64,000 nucleotides of DNA, from positions 25,836,519 through 25,900,518 of the forward strand of contig BSYO01000005.1 in the NCBI GenBank assembly GCA_033239525.1. The letters run 5' to 3'. This DNA is from Nepenthes gracilis. Lineage: Eukaryota; Streptophyta; Magnoliopsida; Caryophyllales; Nepenthaceae. The notes under the pieces are model-generated. The model was not told where the DNA came from, did not search any database, and was given only the letters and a program-made list of their open reading frames with translations. Positions 12,381-39,770 of the stretch are shown here, in pieces. Each line of letters starts with the position of its first letter. Position 1 is the first letter of the stretch. A program made the translations under genes and the position numbers.

Positions 12381-14652
12381 ATTTTTATAAGAGAAAGAGA
12401 TGCTTTAGGATTGATTTGTATCTTATGCGAATGTTTAGGATAGATTAAGATTGATTGAATAAGTAGATGAGAGTATAAGATGATTAAATTAGGTTGGATG
12501 GTTCTAGTTACCCTAACTTTAGTGGCTTAGGGTAAGACTAAGCTAGAATTAGAAGATAGGTTGTATTATCTAGTGGTGGTGACCTAGCGTCTGGGAAGAT
12601 AAAGATGTATCGTGGTATATGTTTGTGGGTATTTCTCTAGATAAATATGTTCTCGATGAGATTTTAGGGGTATATTCAAAGTTGTAGATAGCTTAGTCAC
12701 CGAATTGAAGATTATTCATATCCCCTAACCGGATAGTAAAGAAGTCCAGTGTCTTGGATCGGAATTTTGTGGTCACTAAGGGGTATCGGTTGTGCGAATA
12801 TTTGATGATGTTTTAGGAAGAAAGATTAGGTGATTGATCTTTTGATTGATAGTTTAATGTTGTGTTAAAATCGATGCCGATAGTTGAGGATTCCATACAG
12901 AGCCAAGGAAGCATCAGTTTCATGTCGCTGTGGGATGCTCTAGAACCTTCAAGATAAATAAGACGGACTGATAAGGTTATCTCTGAATTTTGAAATCGGG
13001 TCGCCCAGGAGATTAATGATTTGATAAGCGGGTAATGTGAATAAATAAGTAAATTATTTGATCTATTGTGAGGGCTTGATGATTTCTAAGATCGATCTAT
13101 GTTCATAATGTTATTATTTGGGGATAATTGAGAATTGTGCCCATGGCAACATTTAGGATAAGAATTCGGCTGTTATAAATCTAGTAATACTGTTTGGGTT
13201 TGAAAGTTCGTTGGTAGTCTAGTGGATTTAATAGAATGGATCTTTCAGCCGCATTTTGATCAATTTTGTGATGGCCTTATTGAGGAATTTATTGGATTAT
13301 GGGGATGTGTGAACTCTGTCTGAGGACAATATCATGGATTCGGAAAGCCGTTAGTCATGTGCTCAATTAAGAAAGACGGTGAATTGATTAGGAAAAATGT
13401 TATGTCCAACCTATGGTTTCTTCGATGGCGTGAATATGGTTCTGTAGGGATTTTAGCAATGGTTCGGTTGGGAAGGATTGATTGAGGTCATGAAAGTGTG
13501 CATTTCTTTTGGGACTAGGTGAATTCGGAATGATATTCGTTAAGTGTTCCTAGAGGTATTGTAACGTCTGAGGGGCATTTGGCTTGAAAACGTTCAGTAT
13601 TTGTTGGGACAAGATACATGAAGATAACTTCGATGATTGAAGGGTAAATTGTCAATCATGACATTTGGATTGATCCATGATGGATTTAATGAATTATAAT
13701 AGAATGTGATGCTTTGAGGAGGATCTAGAATTATGGTCTTCTTACATCGTTTGCGAGTGGATACCCTTGGGTTAAGTGGGGGAGAGGTCCATGATCAGAA
13801 TTACTCCACCCGTGCCTTGGAGTTAGCAAGTAGGAGTTCCTAGATTTAAGAAGTTTTCGATACTTCATAGAAACTGTGAAAGGTGAGCAGCGAACAAGTT
13901 GGCATGTTGGTTTGCCAACGCGATTGTGAGTTGTTAATTATTCGAGTTTCGAGATTTTAGTGGTAACACGAGATTGTACCAAATTTGGGTTAACTGCTTG
14001 ATTGTATTTTCTATGCTGGTTGTAATTTGAGGATTATGGGTTTTGCCTTGGGCATATCGATATCTTTGGGACCTTCTTAGGCCTATAGCAGTTGTGTAAC
14101 CTAGGTGTATGATATGAATCAACAAACCGAATCGTGGACGATCTTAAAGTGCAAATAAATGGTCAGTCAAAGTAGCGCAATGGAAGTGTGGTGGGCCCAT
14201 AGCCCAAAGATTCCAGAATAAGAGTGAGGTTCCATGTGACCGACCATTTTCGAGGCTTAGGATGAACTAAAGTAGGAATTTATTAGCTCGTTCAAGGTAT
14301 TGAATTAATTCGAGAAAATAGTCAGTAGAATTGGATTGTTTTTAGGCTTTGTGGATTGTCATGAAGTTACCCTTGATTTAATGATTGAGAAAAATAAGTG
14401 TGTGATCGAACTAAACCGCAGTTAGAAATCAAAAATTCATCTTATGATGATGTTCCAACCTAGGTTTGGATAAGAAATATTGGATATTTGGAGATAGGAT
14501 AATTCATTTGCATAGGACCCCATAGGATGAGTCATTTGATTAAGGATGTGACATAGGATCGTGAAAAAGGGATTCCGAAAGGATTCTCCCCAATTGTTGA
14601 CTTTTAGGATCTATTAAATTTTGAGGATGAAATTTTTATAAGTAGGGGAGAT
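12381..14652 (+). pseudogene. Decayed chromovirus pol remnant
   Basis: There is no open frame, but the DNA tracks a chromovirus reverse transcriptase. At 13243-13299 the frame reads FQPHFDQFCDGLIEEFIGL, which corresponds to the segment ahead of and including the FIDD motif, with the catalytic pair lost. Just upstream (13165-13240) come remnants of the FRTRYGHYEF...PFGLTN segment, and downstream (13340-13410) a piece like EKPLYAQ-KCEF. The assignment rests on colinear resemblance recognised by eye and should be tested with a profile search. gag, protease and most of integrase are not recognisable. Confidence 0.55.
14638..14652 (+). other. Polypurine tract before 3' LTR
   Basis: ATAAGTAGGGGAGAT lies directly before TGTAATG. 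This is the standard position and composition for second-strand priming in plant gypsy elements. Confidence 0.65.
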
Positions 14653-16707
14653 TGTAATGTACATTTTTTTGAATATCGTAAATGCCGATAATTAAATTAA
14701 TATGATCAAAATTAGGTTTAATACATTTAAAAAAATTAAGTTTTGGGACCGCGGGCCGAATCGGCTGAGTTGGCCCGCCGGGTGCCTGAGGCGGTGCCAC
14801 GGGCGCTCGAGCGCCAGCTCGTGATTTAAGCGGCCGAGGAATTTTTCCCTCAGCCATTTTTGGCCATTTCCAGAGAGAAGAGAGAGAAAAGGAGGAGGAG
14901 AAGAGAGAGAAGGGGGAATCTTAGGTTCCCGAGCCCGTTTTCAAGCTCGAACAAATTAGAAAAGTGATAGATTTGGTCGAGACAAGTGTACTCATACTCT
15001 CCTCTTCCGTTTTCTTATACTTTTATTATGTTTTTTTGGGTATCCTAATTTCGATACCCGAATAAACTTATATTTTGTATTATCCATAATCTAAATATGA
15101 TAATACATCGATTTTATGCCTAAATATTGAGTTTTGAGTGGTATTTCACAATATGAAAACCCTATCCCCGTGTGGTACTGTTCATCCATGCCCTGGCCCT
15201 TTTTACCCACAAATTTTTGGGGCTTTTGTTTAATTTGGGGCTAAAATATTATTACACATGTCTTGTATAAGTTAATTTATCGATTGGATATCCAATTTGA
15301 TGGTTTTATGTGAAAGCCCGTTCACCGGAACCCTAAGATGCGTTTGAACCATGTTTGATCAATTATTCCTAGTTTAATGCAAGATTTAGCTTTAATTATA
15401 AGTTACCCATGTCTTGAATATGAACATTTATCGGTTGGGTGATTGAATTCTAAGATTTGACCCATTTTGGACACAGAACCCAAAACCTGCACCCCAAAGG
15501 AGTTTACCGATTAAATGGGGTTTTATGTATAAATTGGCTCTAAGATATTATTACCCACACCATAAATATGTTAATTTATTAATTGGGTGTTCGAATTTGT
15601 AGTTTCGCAGGGTTTTATACTCACCGGAACCCAACCTGTGTCCTTTTAGGGCTCTATCCGAATTGACCATAAATTTATGCATAAATCTAGCTTCGGGAAC
15701 TATATAGCATGCTTTTGGGAAGGTATTTGAGGCCTAGACGCTTGAAAGTTACGTTTGACTAACAGTGGTAATAGTTTCTTACTTAATCCAAACCTTATGA
15801 ACATTTATACATATATCACGAAAATGTCAAATGAATATGTTCCAAAAACCATGTCATGAACCAATTATGAAAGGATTATCAATTGGAAGCTATATAATCC
15901 TATTTGGCATAAAATAAAAATAAATTATTAAATCCCCCAAGCTCCAAAGAAAAATTATACATGAACTATGAATACGTGAGGAATCAATCATATGAAGAAT
16001 ATGAAAATACGAATCTGAATAAGTTTAATGGAAAAAGAATCAAGAAGGGATATTATACAATTAAACGATGAACTGACAAACTATTCTCTGAAACAAAGGA
16101 TAAAGAACTGATGAAATTATGAAACGCTTCCCAATAGAGTTAGAACGAAGGATTATGAACGAAGAATTATGTGCTTAAAAGTAAAATTTTCTAAAGAAAT
16201 AAGAAACTAAGAACTTGGATCGATTATTGGACAGTATACTTTGGCCTTCCATTGATATTACAGCGGAGACTCAAGGAATACCCTGGCAGCTTATTGGAGT
16301 AGGTGATATTCCTTAACAAGTTTTTGTTTACTGTAGTGGAAGGTGTTATCTGTTATGAATGCCGCTTGAGTCATATGGTTATGGTCATGTTTATAGGATT
16401 GATATGCAGACGACCCCCATTTGGGTCGAGATTAGAAGGATATCAGCCTTAAATTATGTGGATTGAACACAATTTAGGTAACAACTGACTACTCCTTTGG
16501 TCAATAAGGACAACTAGCCCTAATTTCTCAACGAAATAAGTTTTGGTAATGAACTAATAATTAAGAAAATAATAAGGAAACGAACGAAAAAAATATAGAA
16601 CGAATCATGAAAACATTCCTTTCTAAATCATGAATTATAATCTCATATGCACCTTTATCCTTTAAGTATTCATTATTATATTTTAAATATAAAATTATGC
16701 ATGTCAT

Positions 16708-16748
<41 letters not shown>

Positions 16749-17285
16749 TTGTTAAACTTTTGGCTCACCCTTACTATTTTCCTCCCTCTAGTTAAGCATA
16801 AGTTGCACCCGTTGAGGTAGGGTAGAAGATTTAAGTTGGTTAGGCATTAAAGACGATGACAGACGACCTTATGGACTTAGTTATATAGATTTGTATCCCC
16901 TGATGGATTATTTTGTATTCTGATGGTTTTTTTATATAGTTGTATGATGATGATATACCTATAGTGTAATTTTCACTATATTAATGAATGTATATACTTT
17001 CACCAGGATTTATAGTTTGTTTCAGGTACCTAGTGGTATCTTTCTGGGTGCGATATTGTGTCCGAAAATATAACGTTGGAGCCACGGAATGATTGTGACA
17101 GTTTCTTGGATCCTTTGTCGGTTTGTTATATTGTAGGATGTTGGGGTTGATACTTTTTGATTTTTGATATTGTCGCAATTGTATATTTAATGTACAGGAG
17201 TATTATATTGGTTTTGTATTTAACCGATATTCGTATTACAATTGAAATTCTACCAAATTTTTGGTTAAAAATATAGTACGTCACA
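14653..17285 (+). repeat. 3' LTR, about 2.6 kb
   Basis: Partner of 9768-12380. It contains a longer AT-dinucleotide run (16711-16744) than the 5' copy. Confidence 0.85.
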
Positions 17286-18680
17286 GAAGTATCCTTTCAG
17301 CTTCTAGCTTTTGAGTTTATATTTTAGAGTTATTTAAGTAATACTAGTTCAAAGTTCTTTTCCTTATCATTTTATCAAACCTCTCCTTTCTTGGTTCATA
17401 AAGGAAAAGATGTGCAGAACCTTTAAAAGCCAAACTCAATCCCTTCGATTGCGTATCTATTTACTAAACCTCTCCAACATTAACTGGCATGCAATTTCTC
17501 CCTATAGAAAAAAAAAAAACTATAATACAAACATTTATGATTTAGAAATTTGGTAATTGAATTAAGCTTAGTTTAAAAACTATTACTGATTGTGGAGTTG
17601 TGCCGTAAACTATCAGTGATGTATTGTATAGATGATTCGTTTCATCCTTGCATCTCTTATCTCTTTCTTCGAGTGCCATTCTCATTCTACCAATTTAACC
17701 TCTTAGTTGTGGTCTAAAATTATGAAACTTTTCTTTATTGTTGTTGTTGGATCCTATTGATCGGAAACTTACCTTTTCCTACTAGAATCACCATTTTTCT
17801 TAATAACTTTTTTAATTTTTAATTAATTAATTTATTTATTTATTTTTATTTTTTTAATTTTTTTTTGCATTTCCTACTTAATTTTGATAATTATAATAAT
17901 AATAATATTAATATTAGTAACACGGGAATCATCATGTTAAACTCAAGGCAAGGATTATTATAGAACAATGGAAAAGTTTAAGTTATTTGTAAAATATATA
18001 GGCTTTCTTCTCATAAACTAGAATAATGATAATAAGAGTCTAATTTTAGGGAAGCAAAAAAAATAAGCATCTCGAGTAGAACCCTTCTCCACCATTATAT
18101 TCAATTTTACATATATATCCTTGAAGCAGCTCAAATTTTTTCTTGGCATAAAGAAGCGGGAGTTCACCACATAGTGCATAGCTTTAGTAGCCTAGTAATA
18201 ATTACTATAATGATAATTTTGAAAGATATTACACCTATAATTAATAAACAAATATTTAAAAATATTCATTCCCGAAAAGTTTCTTAGACAACTTTTGTGT
18301 TACTGAAAGGTTTATTCCATTTCATACAAACTATTATCTTCTACTTTATAGCTAATGAATTGGAATTCCACTTATTTCTACATTGTCTTACTCCAAGAAG
18401 GCACATCTAATGTTAGCAAATTCATCATTAATTTCACCTAATATGTATAATATTGATAACTCAACATTACACATTTGAAATAAAAATAAGAAGAATAATA
18501 TTACTCTTTATTGTATACTTCAAATTAATACAAGTGAGATTTGAATAGATAAAGTCCTTATCATTCACCTACTACGGAAGTTATTAAATATATGTCCATG
18601 CATTTAAAATACTTGGCAACTAAAGCAAATATGGCAGTAGGATTTTTCACAGAAAGTCACTCGTTGCCGCATTATCTATC
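17286..18680. other. AT-rich intergenic region downstream of the CRK gene
   Basis: Low-complexity T/A runs (17810-17870) and no coding similarity recognised. It separates the gypsy element from the 3' end of the kinase gene. Confidence 0.5.
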
Positions 18681-18686
18681 TTTATT
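18681..18686 (-). terminator. Probable polyadenylation signal of the CRK gene
   Basis: AATAAA on the minus strand, 84 bases beyond the TAG stop at 18770-18772. A normal distance for a plant 3' end. Confidence 0.4.
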
Positions 18687-18769
18687 ACAAACCATGGTCT
18701 ACCATGAACACAAGGATAGTTCCATATCGATAGATGGTGATCATTATATAGTTTCTCCTTCGCTTTTCC

Positions 18770-33748
<14,979 letters not shown>

Positions 33749-34379
33749 AGTAGTAGCGGTGTTTGGCGGATTAATAAGTCTCCAATTACTATTTCCCCTT
33801 GGTGAAAAGGGAATGAATTCGGCAGCCATGGACGAGGTCCGTACGATAAGGAAGGAACAGGGAAGGATAGGAAGAGAAGATGGCTTGCTTCAGAGTGCCT
33901 GCCGTTAATTCCTTGGCTGCATTTGTACTGCAGCTTGCTTGCTTCGGCATGACTGTGAGTCAACTATTTTAATTATTTTTTATTTTGTATTTTTTCAGTA
34001 TTTTTTTTCATTTTTTATTTTCCATTATTTTCTATAATACCTTTTTATTTCTAAAACAAATATCAGTTACTTTTATTGTATACTTATGGTATATTTAGTT
34101 ATTGAAATGAAATAAGATAGGAATAAAATAGTTATTCTCAGGAGTAGAATAAAATGAGAGTAGAACTGAAATTATTATTATTATTATATACCATAACGTC
34201 TATATTGTACTTTATTTTATTTTAATTCAATTTTACTTACTTACAAAAAGAAAGAGTTAGAATTCTTATTTTTATATTTGATCATTAGAATATAATAAAA
34301 TAAAAATTAATATTTTATTATTTGGTTTGTAAAATAGTATAAGGAATAAAGTGAGAATAATGATAATAATAATAGTAAT
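33749..34379 (-). promoter_or_regulatory. Upstream region of the CRK gene
   Basis: About 630 bases between the CRK start and the next retroelement. The first 210 bases have mixed composition and hold an in-frame upstream ATG (33829) and an out-of-frame ATG at 33950. The rest is A/T runs with an ATT microsatellite at about 34170-34187. No TATA box could be fixed with confidence. Confidence 0.35.
33958..33963 (-). promoter_or_regulatory. W-box core (WRKY site) upstream of CRK
   Basis: TTGACT on the minus strand, about 210 bases before the ATG. WRKY control of CRK genes is known in other plants. A 6-base match alone is weak evidence. Confidence 0.25.
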
Positions 34380-35307
34380 TGTTACATCCCGAGTCCTCGG
34401 TTGCTGTACGGATTAGGAGCCTTCGTATTCCTCGTCGTCTGGAGATGATCGCGAGCGGGTCTGATCTCTATCTCTGTTAACCTGGGATATGCACAGCACA
34501 ATTAACAAATAGGCCTGGCGGGATTTCTCCCACCGAAAATATTCCGACACACAAGTCAGCGACCTTTCGCAATGAACGGAAAGGGAGCGCATGCTTAGAG
34601 GTGCACTAGAATATGTTGGGAATGCGTAGGGAGTGCGTGGACACAGGAATGGGAGGTTATTGAGCGGGTAATGGAAGGCCTGGTTCCCGGAATACACCGT
34701 AGCAGGTGACTGACTGCAATGGCCCGTAGTAGGCCGAAGAAGAGTGAGAGCTGGCTGTGTTTCTGAGAGCTTGCGCTTGCAGGAGCGTATGTCTCAATAC
34801 CAAGTTTTGGTTTTTTCAAAGGTGGATTGATTGATTGAACTTCTCCCTCTTCTGTAAGCGAAGAGGGGAATTTATAGCTCCTTTGTCCTGAGTTCTTGGC
34901 GGGAGAATCCCTCTTGCAGGGATTCGTTGGCCACAGATTATTGACGGTGGTCGCTCGTGTGTCAGTTGTTGCCTTACGGCAGCAGGTAGACCGTCGGATG
35001 TCGCAAGTCACCCTTAGTCTATCCCTCGCGTTGGGATTGGCCGGAGAACTGCAAGCAGCAGTGTGAGCCGCGGCTGGCAACGTTGACACTTTTTCCATTA
35101 GCTCATTTCCTCTGCGCCACCTCTGTTGCCCGTTAGCCGCAATAATGGGCTACAAGTGGCACTTATTGGCTGCGAGTGCGAACCACTATGTAGGCTATTC
35201 TGGGACGCTGGACTGAACATGCCATTTGGGCCGTTGCACCACTGGTTGGGTCGTTGCTCCGCGGGTTGGGCCTGGAATTTCCTTAAGCCTTCGCATTGGA
35301 CCCAACA
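34380..35307 (-). repeat. LTR of family B element
   Basis: On the minus strand it begins TGTTGGGTCCAATGC and ends GGGATGTAACA. TATA box TATAAA at 34876-34871. It shares the 'ggtgggagaaatcccgcc' block with 1-400. Confidence 0.65.
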
Positions 35308-35322
35308 CTAGCCCCTTATGCC
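35308..35322 (-). other. Possible polypurine tract
   Basis: On the minus strand ATAAGGGGCTAG directly precedes the LTR start, the place expected for a polypurine tract. This makes the LTR a 3' LTR. Confidence 0.35.
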
Positions 35323-36630
35323 TGGGCCGACCTATGGTCGTGGCCTGGCATATCCTCCTAGGTCCGATTTGCGGTAGCTCGGCTTCCCTCGAGATATGCC
35401 AATGTTTGTTGTCTTTCAGCTTCGTGCCTTCCCTAGGCGGTTGTGCAGGCTCTTCTGGCGCCGCAGTGATTCGGTGCCTGAAAAGGAAGGATTTGCACGC
35501 CTGAGATTACCCTGGGCTAGGCACTTTTCCTTCTCTGTGAAAGATGGTCATCGGGGCGCGTGCCAAATTAACTTGCAGTAGGGCGACAACTTGCCTATAA
35601 ATAGGGAGTACCTTCAACTGGCATGACTCATCCCTTGGTTGATTTTTGTCGGAGCAATGCGAAGACCTTGGTTCGTCCTGCCTCTGATGGGAGTCCGCAA
35701 AGGAAACGGATGGACCAGCTAGAGATCCAAAGATTCTAACGAAGATTGTTCTCATGCGCCTGCCGCGGGAGATTTCTCATGCTAATAAGGGTGGCTCGAC
35801 CATTTTGCCGTCGTCGCGTGCCTCCCCCTGGCTGCGGTGGTCCGTGGAGTGCAGGAGGACCCGTGTGGAACTATCATAGGGCGTTTCGCCTCCTGTGTAG
35901 TGGGTCGCACATGGCCTCCACTTCACTTGAACCACGTGCCAGCTGGGGAGGAGGTAGAAAGTGGAGTTTTGGCTGGGAAAGAACAGGTTCTTTTTCTGTG
36001 TCCCCGCCGAGCTCTTGAGCTGGGTGTTGATTTTGCCTCTACGGTTAGCATTGGACTTGTCCACGGCGATTGACCAACACTTGGCTGCGCTCCAGTGCTT
36101 GGGCTTGTTGGGTCACCGGTGGTGGTGCCGTGGTGATCCCATGTAGGTCGCGTTCGCCAAGCATCCGAGGTAGTTGCAAATCTTGTATCTTTGTAAAGAA
36201 AGTCTTAATTAATAAAAGAAGTAGCCCTTTGTTGTTATTCTTCTATCTTGTAACGCTTATCTTCTCTTATTGACTGCTTTTTTAGATCACACTTCATGGG
36301 CAATTTGTTCCTTCCGTTGTGTCATGCCTTGCTCTGTACGTTTGAGCGTCTTCAACTCTCGCGGCCAGTTTCGCCTACCACGTCCCTCGAATCTCAATGT
36401 AGAACGTCAACGGGAGGATGCGGCAGGAGGAGACTTCTAGCGGTTGACGCCTTGGAAGTTCAAACGCTGCAGGTGGATGTCACATCCGCTAGGCTGCTCC
36501 GATGCATTAACTACGCGGGAGATCGTGGGGCGTTGCATCATAATGATCCGCCTTGGAAAGACGCGAGGCTTCAGGGACACGCCACGTGGAAAAAGCTGAT
36601 TGGTTCCTTCTTGAAGCGCTTCCTTGGAGG
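35323..36630. other. Element interior upstream of accessory ORFs
   Basis: GC-moderate. A TATA box on the plus strand at 35596 (CCTATAAATAGGG) has only a short frame behind it (ATG 35657). No known protein similarity recognised. Confidence 0.35.
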
Positions 36631-36740
36631 TTTTTTGGCTATTTAAACTCCACAATTTCCTCCAAGAGTTTCACATCATTTAGTGGCTTCAAGGGTGTAA
36701 GGCAAGCGCTATTCTGGTTCTCATTTCCCCCTTCTTCTTT

Positions 36741-37435
36741 ATGAAGAGACCGTTGTCCTAGTCGGAGTCCAAGTCATCTTTCAGAGAGTCTATGAGGGAC
36801 ACACGTGCTTCGTGGATTCGTGATGATGCCGCACACGCCGCTGCGGTCACAGGAGGTTGCGGCTCAGAGGCCACCGTTTTCGGACCGATGAAATTTTTGC
36901 GGGTTCCACTGGGCTTTGAGAGGGAGGGTGCGTCCACATCCTCGCGGGCCGAAGGCCAAGGAGGGTGGATTCTGAGCTCCAGCAGATAGTCCGGGCCGTT
37001 GCGAAATGCAAGGCCAGGGTGCCGGCCCTAGTCAGGGAGGTCGAGCAGACGAGAGCTCAAGCCGCTTACTTGGAGAGAGCATGGTCTGAGTCGAAGGCTA
37101 GGGCATCCAGGCTTGTTGATGCTATCATGCAGGCTCAAGGCCGGATCTTGGCTGTTCATGAGGAGTTCAAGCGGTTCCGAGTGTACTTTGGAGAGGAGGA
37201 CGTGTGGTTGGAGGCTAAGTTGAGGTCGAGACTCAGGCCAGAGGAAGTGGCCCCTGCGCTAGAAGGAAAGTTCCAGGACAGTATCCGCCTTAACCAGAGG
37301 CTAACCTGGTTGGAGGAGCCAGACTTCCGCATTGGAATTTTAGACTATCAAAACTCAGGCGTCCGGACTCGCGCTCATCTGAGAGAATTCACTGCTCTAG
37401 ATTCTCCAAGATCCAGTGAGAGCGACCAATTGTAA
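36741..37435 (+). pseudogene. First antisense accessory ORF, coiled-coil protein, broken
   Basis: A TATTTAAA at 36640 precedes the ATG at 36741. The frame has an early TAG, then reads MRDTRASWIRDDAAHAAAV, then shifts near 36960 into an open stretch to TAA/TAG near 37435. That stretch is rich in heptads (REVEQTRAQAAYLERAWSES). About 230 codons in total. It resembles the C-terminal halves of the other accessory ORFs but lacks the Transposase_28 part. Function unknown. Confidence 0.45.
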
Positions 37436-37793
37436 TCTGCGGACGTCAGCCGCCTTAAGCTGTAAAAGAGTCTATTAGTGAAACACATAATAAAACTTCT
37501 TACTTAGCCATGCCATTTGTTCGCACTTGAATATTCCTCCCTCTCTTCTTTTTTTTTGTTGTTGGTTTAACTCCCCTGCCGTCGCTTCTGACAACCAGAA
37601 TCCTTGCATTAAATGTGGGCGTGACAACCGAGATCTTTTCAGGAGGCTGGGGAGATACTGATCGTTGGTTTGACGAGGGGCCATGATTTCCCGCCACTTG
37701 TGGAACTGTGGCATTCCTACCAAACGGGCACATGACCTGGTTTTCGAGTAAGGACGTTGGTTGAGTTTTCCCGCAAGTTAGTGCCTTGGTGCC

Positions 37794-37800
37794 TATAAAA
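37794..37800 (+). promoter_or_regulatory. TATA box of second antisense accessory ORF
   Basis: TATAAAA, 82 bases before the ATG at 37876. The spacing is close to that of the copy at 708/786. Confidence 0.4.
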
Positions 37801-37875
37801 ACAGCATCTCGGTGAAATCTTTCCCCTCTATGCTTTTTCACGCTTAAGGCTATAACTTATTCTAGAGTGAGCAAG

Positions 37876-39738
37876 ATGGCCAAGAAGAAAGTATCTCCTT
37901 CCTCTTCACGAGTTTCTAGGTCGAGTAGCCATAGGTAGATAATACGAGCTCTGTTCTGACCATGAGACCATTGATGCCCTAATGGTCGATTGTAGTATTT
38001 CTCTGGACATGTCGTACCGCACTCTCGGCCTGGATGGTAGGGCCCACACCCCTCCAAAGGGCTTCAATATCGTTTACGAGCATCATCTAAAAGGGGGCTC
38101 CGCTATCCCACACCATGTGAGCTAACTGCCCTCATCGAAGCTTTGGGCGTTCTAGTAGCGAGACTTCACCCAAACGCTCTCTGCTACCTGCTTTCATTGT
38201 GCATCTTCACCCGCCTACATTCTCTATCTTTTAATGTGACTGCGGCGAAGATAATCTTTTGTTTCTCGAAGGCATATAGCTAGATCTCAATGTCTTTGAG
38301 AACCGATTTTCAGTTTCGGGAGACAAATCCCGACTCGGTGAAGAACTGGAAGAGCCGTCCGATTCAGAGCTTTCTCGAGGGTGGGGCTCGATCCCACCAT
38401 TCTTTCGCAAGGAGGTGTCAGATGAGAAGGTCAAGGAAACGGCGGAACTGGTTGCCGCCATCGGTTCCCAGATGAAGACGTTCTCCACTCAAGGCTACTA
38501 TCTAACATCTGTCGCCCTTGTTGCCATCAAATGGGGTCCTGCATCTAGTTGAGCCGTGGCTGGCTCTTTAAAGAAGAAGCCCGCGGATGTCGTGATCCAT
38601 GAACCGTTAGGACAAGATGCTGAGGAAAGTTACTCTCTGTTGGAGTCGTTTTCGGATGAGGAGGAGATTGAGGCCCCATTGAAGAGGATGAGGAAGGTCC
38701 GAGGTACCTACACCCGGAGATCACGGCGGTTGGCTGCAACGTCCACCGTGCAAGCCCAGAGCCCAGTCTCAGAGGCGACATCTAGCATCAAACCTCAGGC
38801 GGGAGCCGCCAAACCTGTACCGATTCCTGCCATGGCGTTAAGCTGAGTACGATGTTCTTGCGGTGGAGTTTCATTCTGGTGAAGAGTCTCCCACGATCCC
38901 ATTCGTCGATTTGGAGCCACCGGAGATGATTGCTGAGGGTGCACTTGCTGTGGAGGGCGGCGCATCAATTCCTGAGGAGCTGGAGGGGGCGTGCTTGCTG
39001 AGCCAGTGTCAACTCTGGCGAGGTCTTCAGAGCTTGCTGGATCTTCTGCCTGGCAATTTCTGGAGGCGAGCGTCGAGGAGGATGCTCCTGATGGGTCAAA
39101 GGTCGAAACTGGGCAAAAGGCCAATCCGCTGAATATTGATGTGACTTCAAAGATTGTCGCTATTAGGACGGCTCAGGAGCCAGAGCCCCCAAGGGTCCCC
39201 ACCTTACCCGATTCTCCAAGCCACCCCAGCTCCAGGGAGGCAGTGGTCGGATGCGCGGAGCCCCCATGCTCGCTGGCACCAGGAGAGAGAGCCAGTCATC
39301 CAAACGCATCTTGTGCTCAGGTATAATCGTCTTGAGCTGACTACTAATCTGCAGTTTAGAGTTCTAAGAATTTATGACCTTCTCTTTCCCACGCATGTTC
39401 CTAGGGAGGTTGATTCTTTCGATGAGCTGGCTACTCAACTGTACGGAAACTTTCATCGCGGGCAGGAGATTGCTCAGCGCATGAGGATCAAGGTAGCTTC
39501 TCTCCAGGGGGAGAGCGAACAGCTGCAGGGAAAGAACAGGCAGATGCAAGAGGAAATCAAGCGTTTGAAGGTGAACAGTGGCCAACAGACGCGAAAGGCT
39601 GCACTCCTGAGGCAGGAGGTCGAGCAGCTGAAGAAGATGGTCACCACTCTCGGAGACGACAACTCCGGCTTGTCCAGAGACCTGAGAGTGTGGCTCTCTC
39701 CATTGGAGGTGAACCTTGTCCTGGAAACCAGATTCTAG
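37876..39738 (+). pseudogene. Second antisense accessory ORF: Transposase_28-type domain plus coiled coil, broken
   Basis: The start MAKKKVSPSSSRVSRSSS is close to the start at 786. Several stops and shifts follow. IEALGVLVARLHPNALCYLL lies near 38135-38195, matching the conserved domain of the other two copies. The middle is acidic and Pro/Ser-rich (38556-39326, three frames). The C-terminus is an open coiled coil (39400-39690: QGKNRQMQEEIKRLKVNSG, EVEQLKKMV), ending with TAG at 39736. Full length would be about 600 codons. Function unknown; DNA-binding or structural roles are guesses. Confidence 0.55.
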
Positions 39739-39770
39739 GACGATATCTGTCTAATTCTGAGACTTGTAGA

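Larger units (their letters stand above)
9768..17285 (+). mobile_element. Chromovirus-like Ty3/gypsy element with long LTRs and a short decayed interior
   Basis: Two copies of a 2.6-kb sequence (9768-12380 and 14653-17285) flank 2,272 bases. Both start TGTAATGTA and end CACA. The flanks are GAAAT (9763-9767) and GAAGT (17286-17290), a 5-bp duplication with one mismatch. The interior ends with 'gaggatgaaatttttata' and a purine tract, the usual 3' end of plant chromovirus pol. A relic of reverse transcriptase is readable at 13150-13430. No primer site is visible after the 5' LTR. The interior is far too short for gag-pol, so the copy has internal deletions or belongs to a non-autonomous derivative resembling a LARD. 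Confidence 0.8.
34380..39770 (-). mobile_element. 3' part of a Tat-like Ty3/gypsy element (family B) with antisense accessory ORFs
   Basis: A minus-oriented LTR (35307 to 34380) is joined on its upstream side to about 4.4 kb of internal sequence. That sequence contains no gag or pol, only plus-strand (antisense) accessory ORFs. After about 39750 the sequence turns AT-rich, so the 5' part of the element is missing. Confidence 0.6.

Noticed and set aside
34595..36064. Many medium-length frames on both strands
   Set aside because: GC-moderate LTR and interior sequence gives chance open frames; no known domains and no agreement with the related copy at 1-560.
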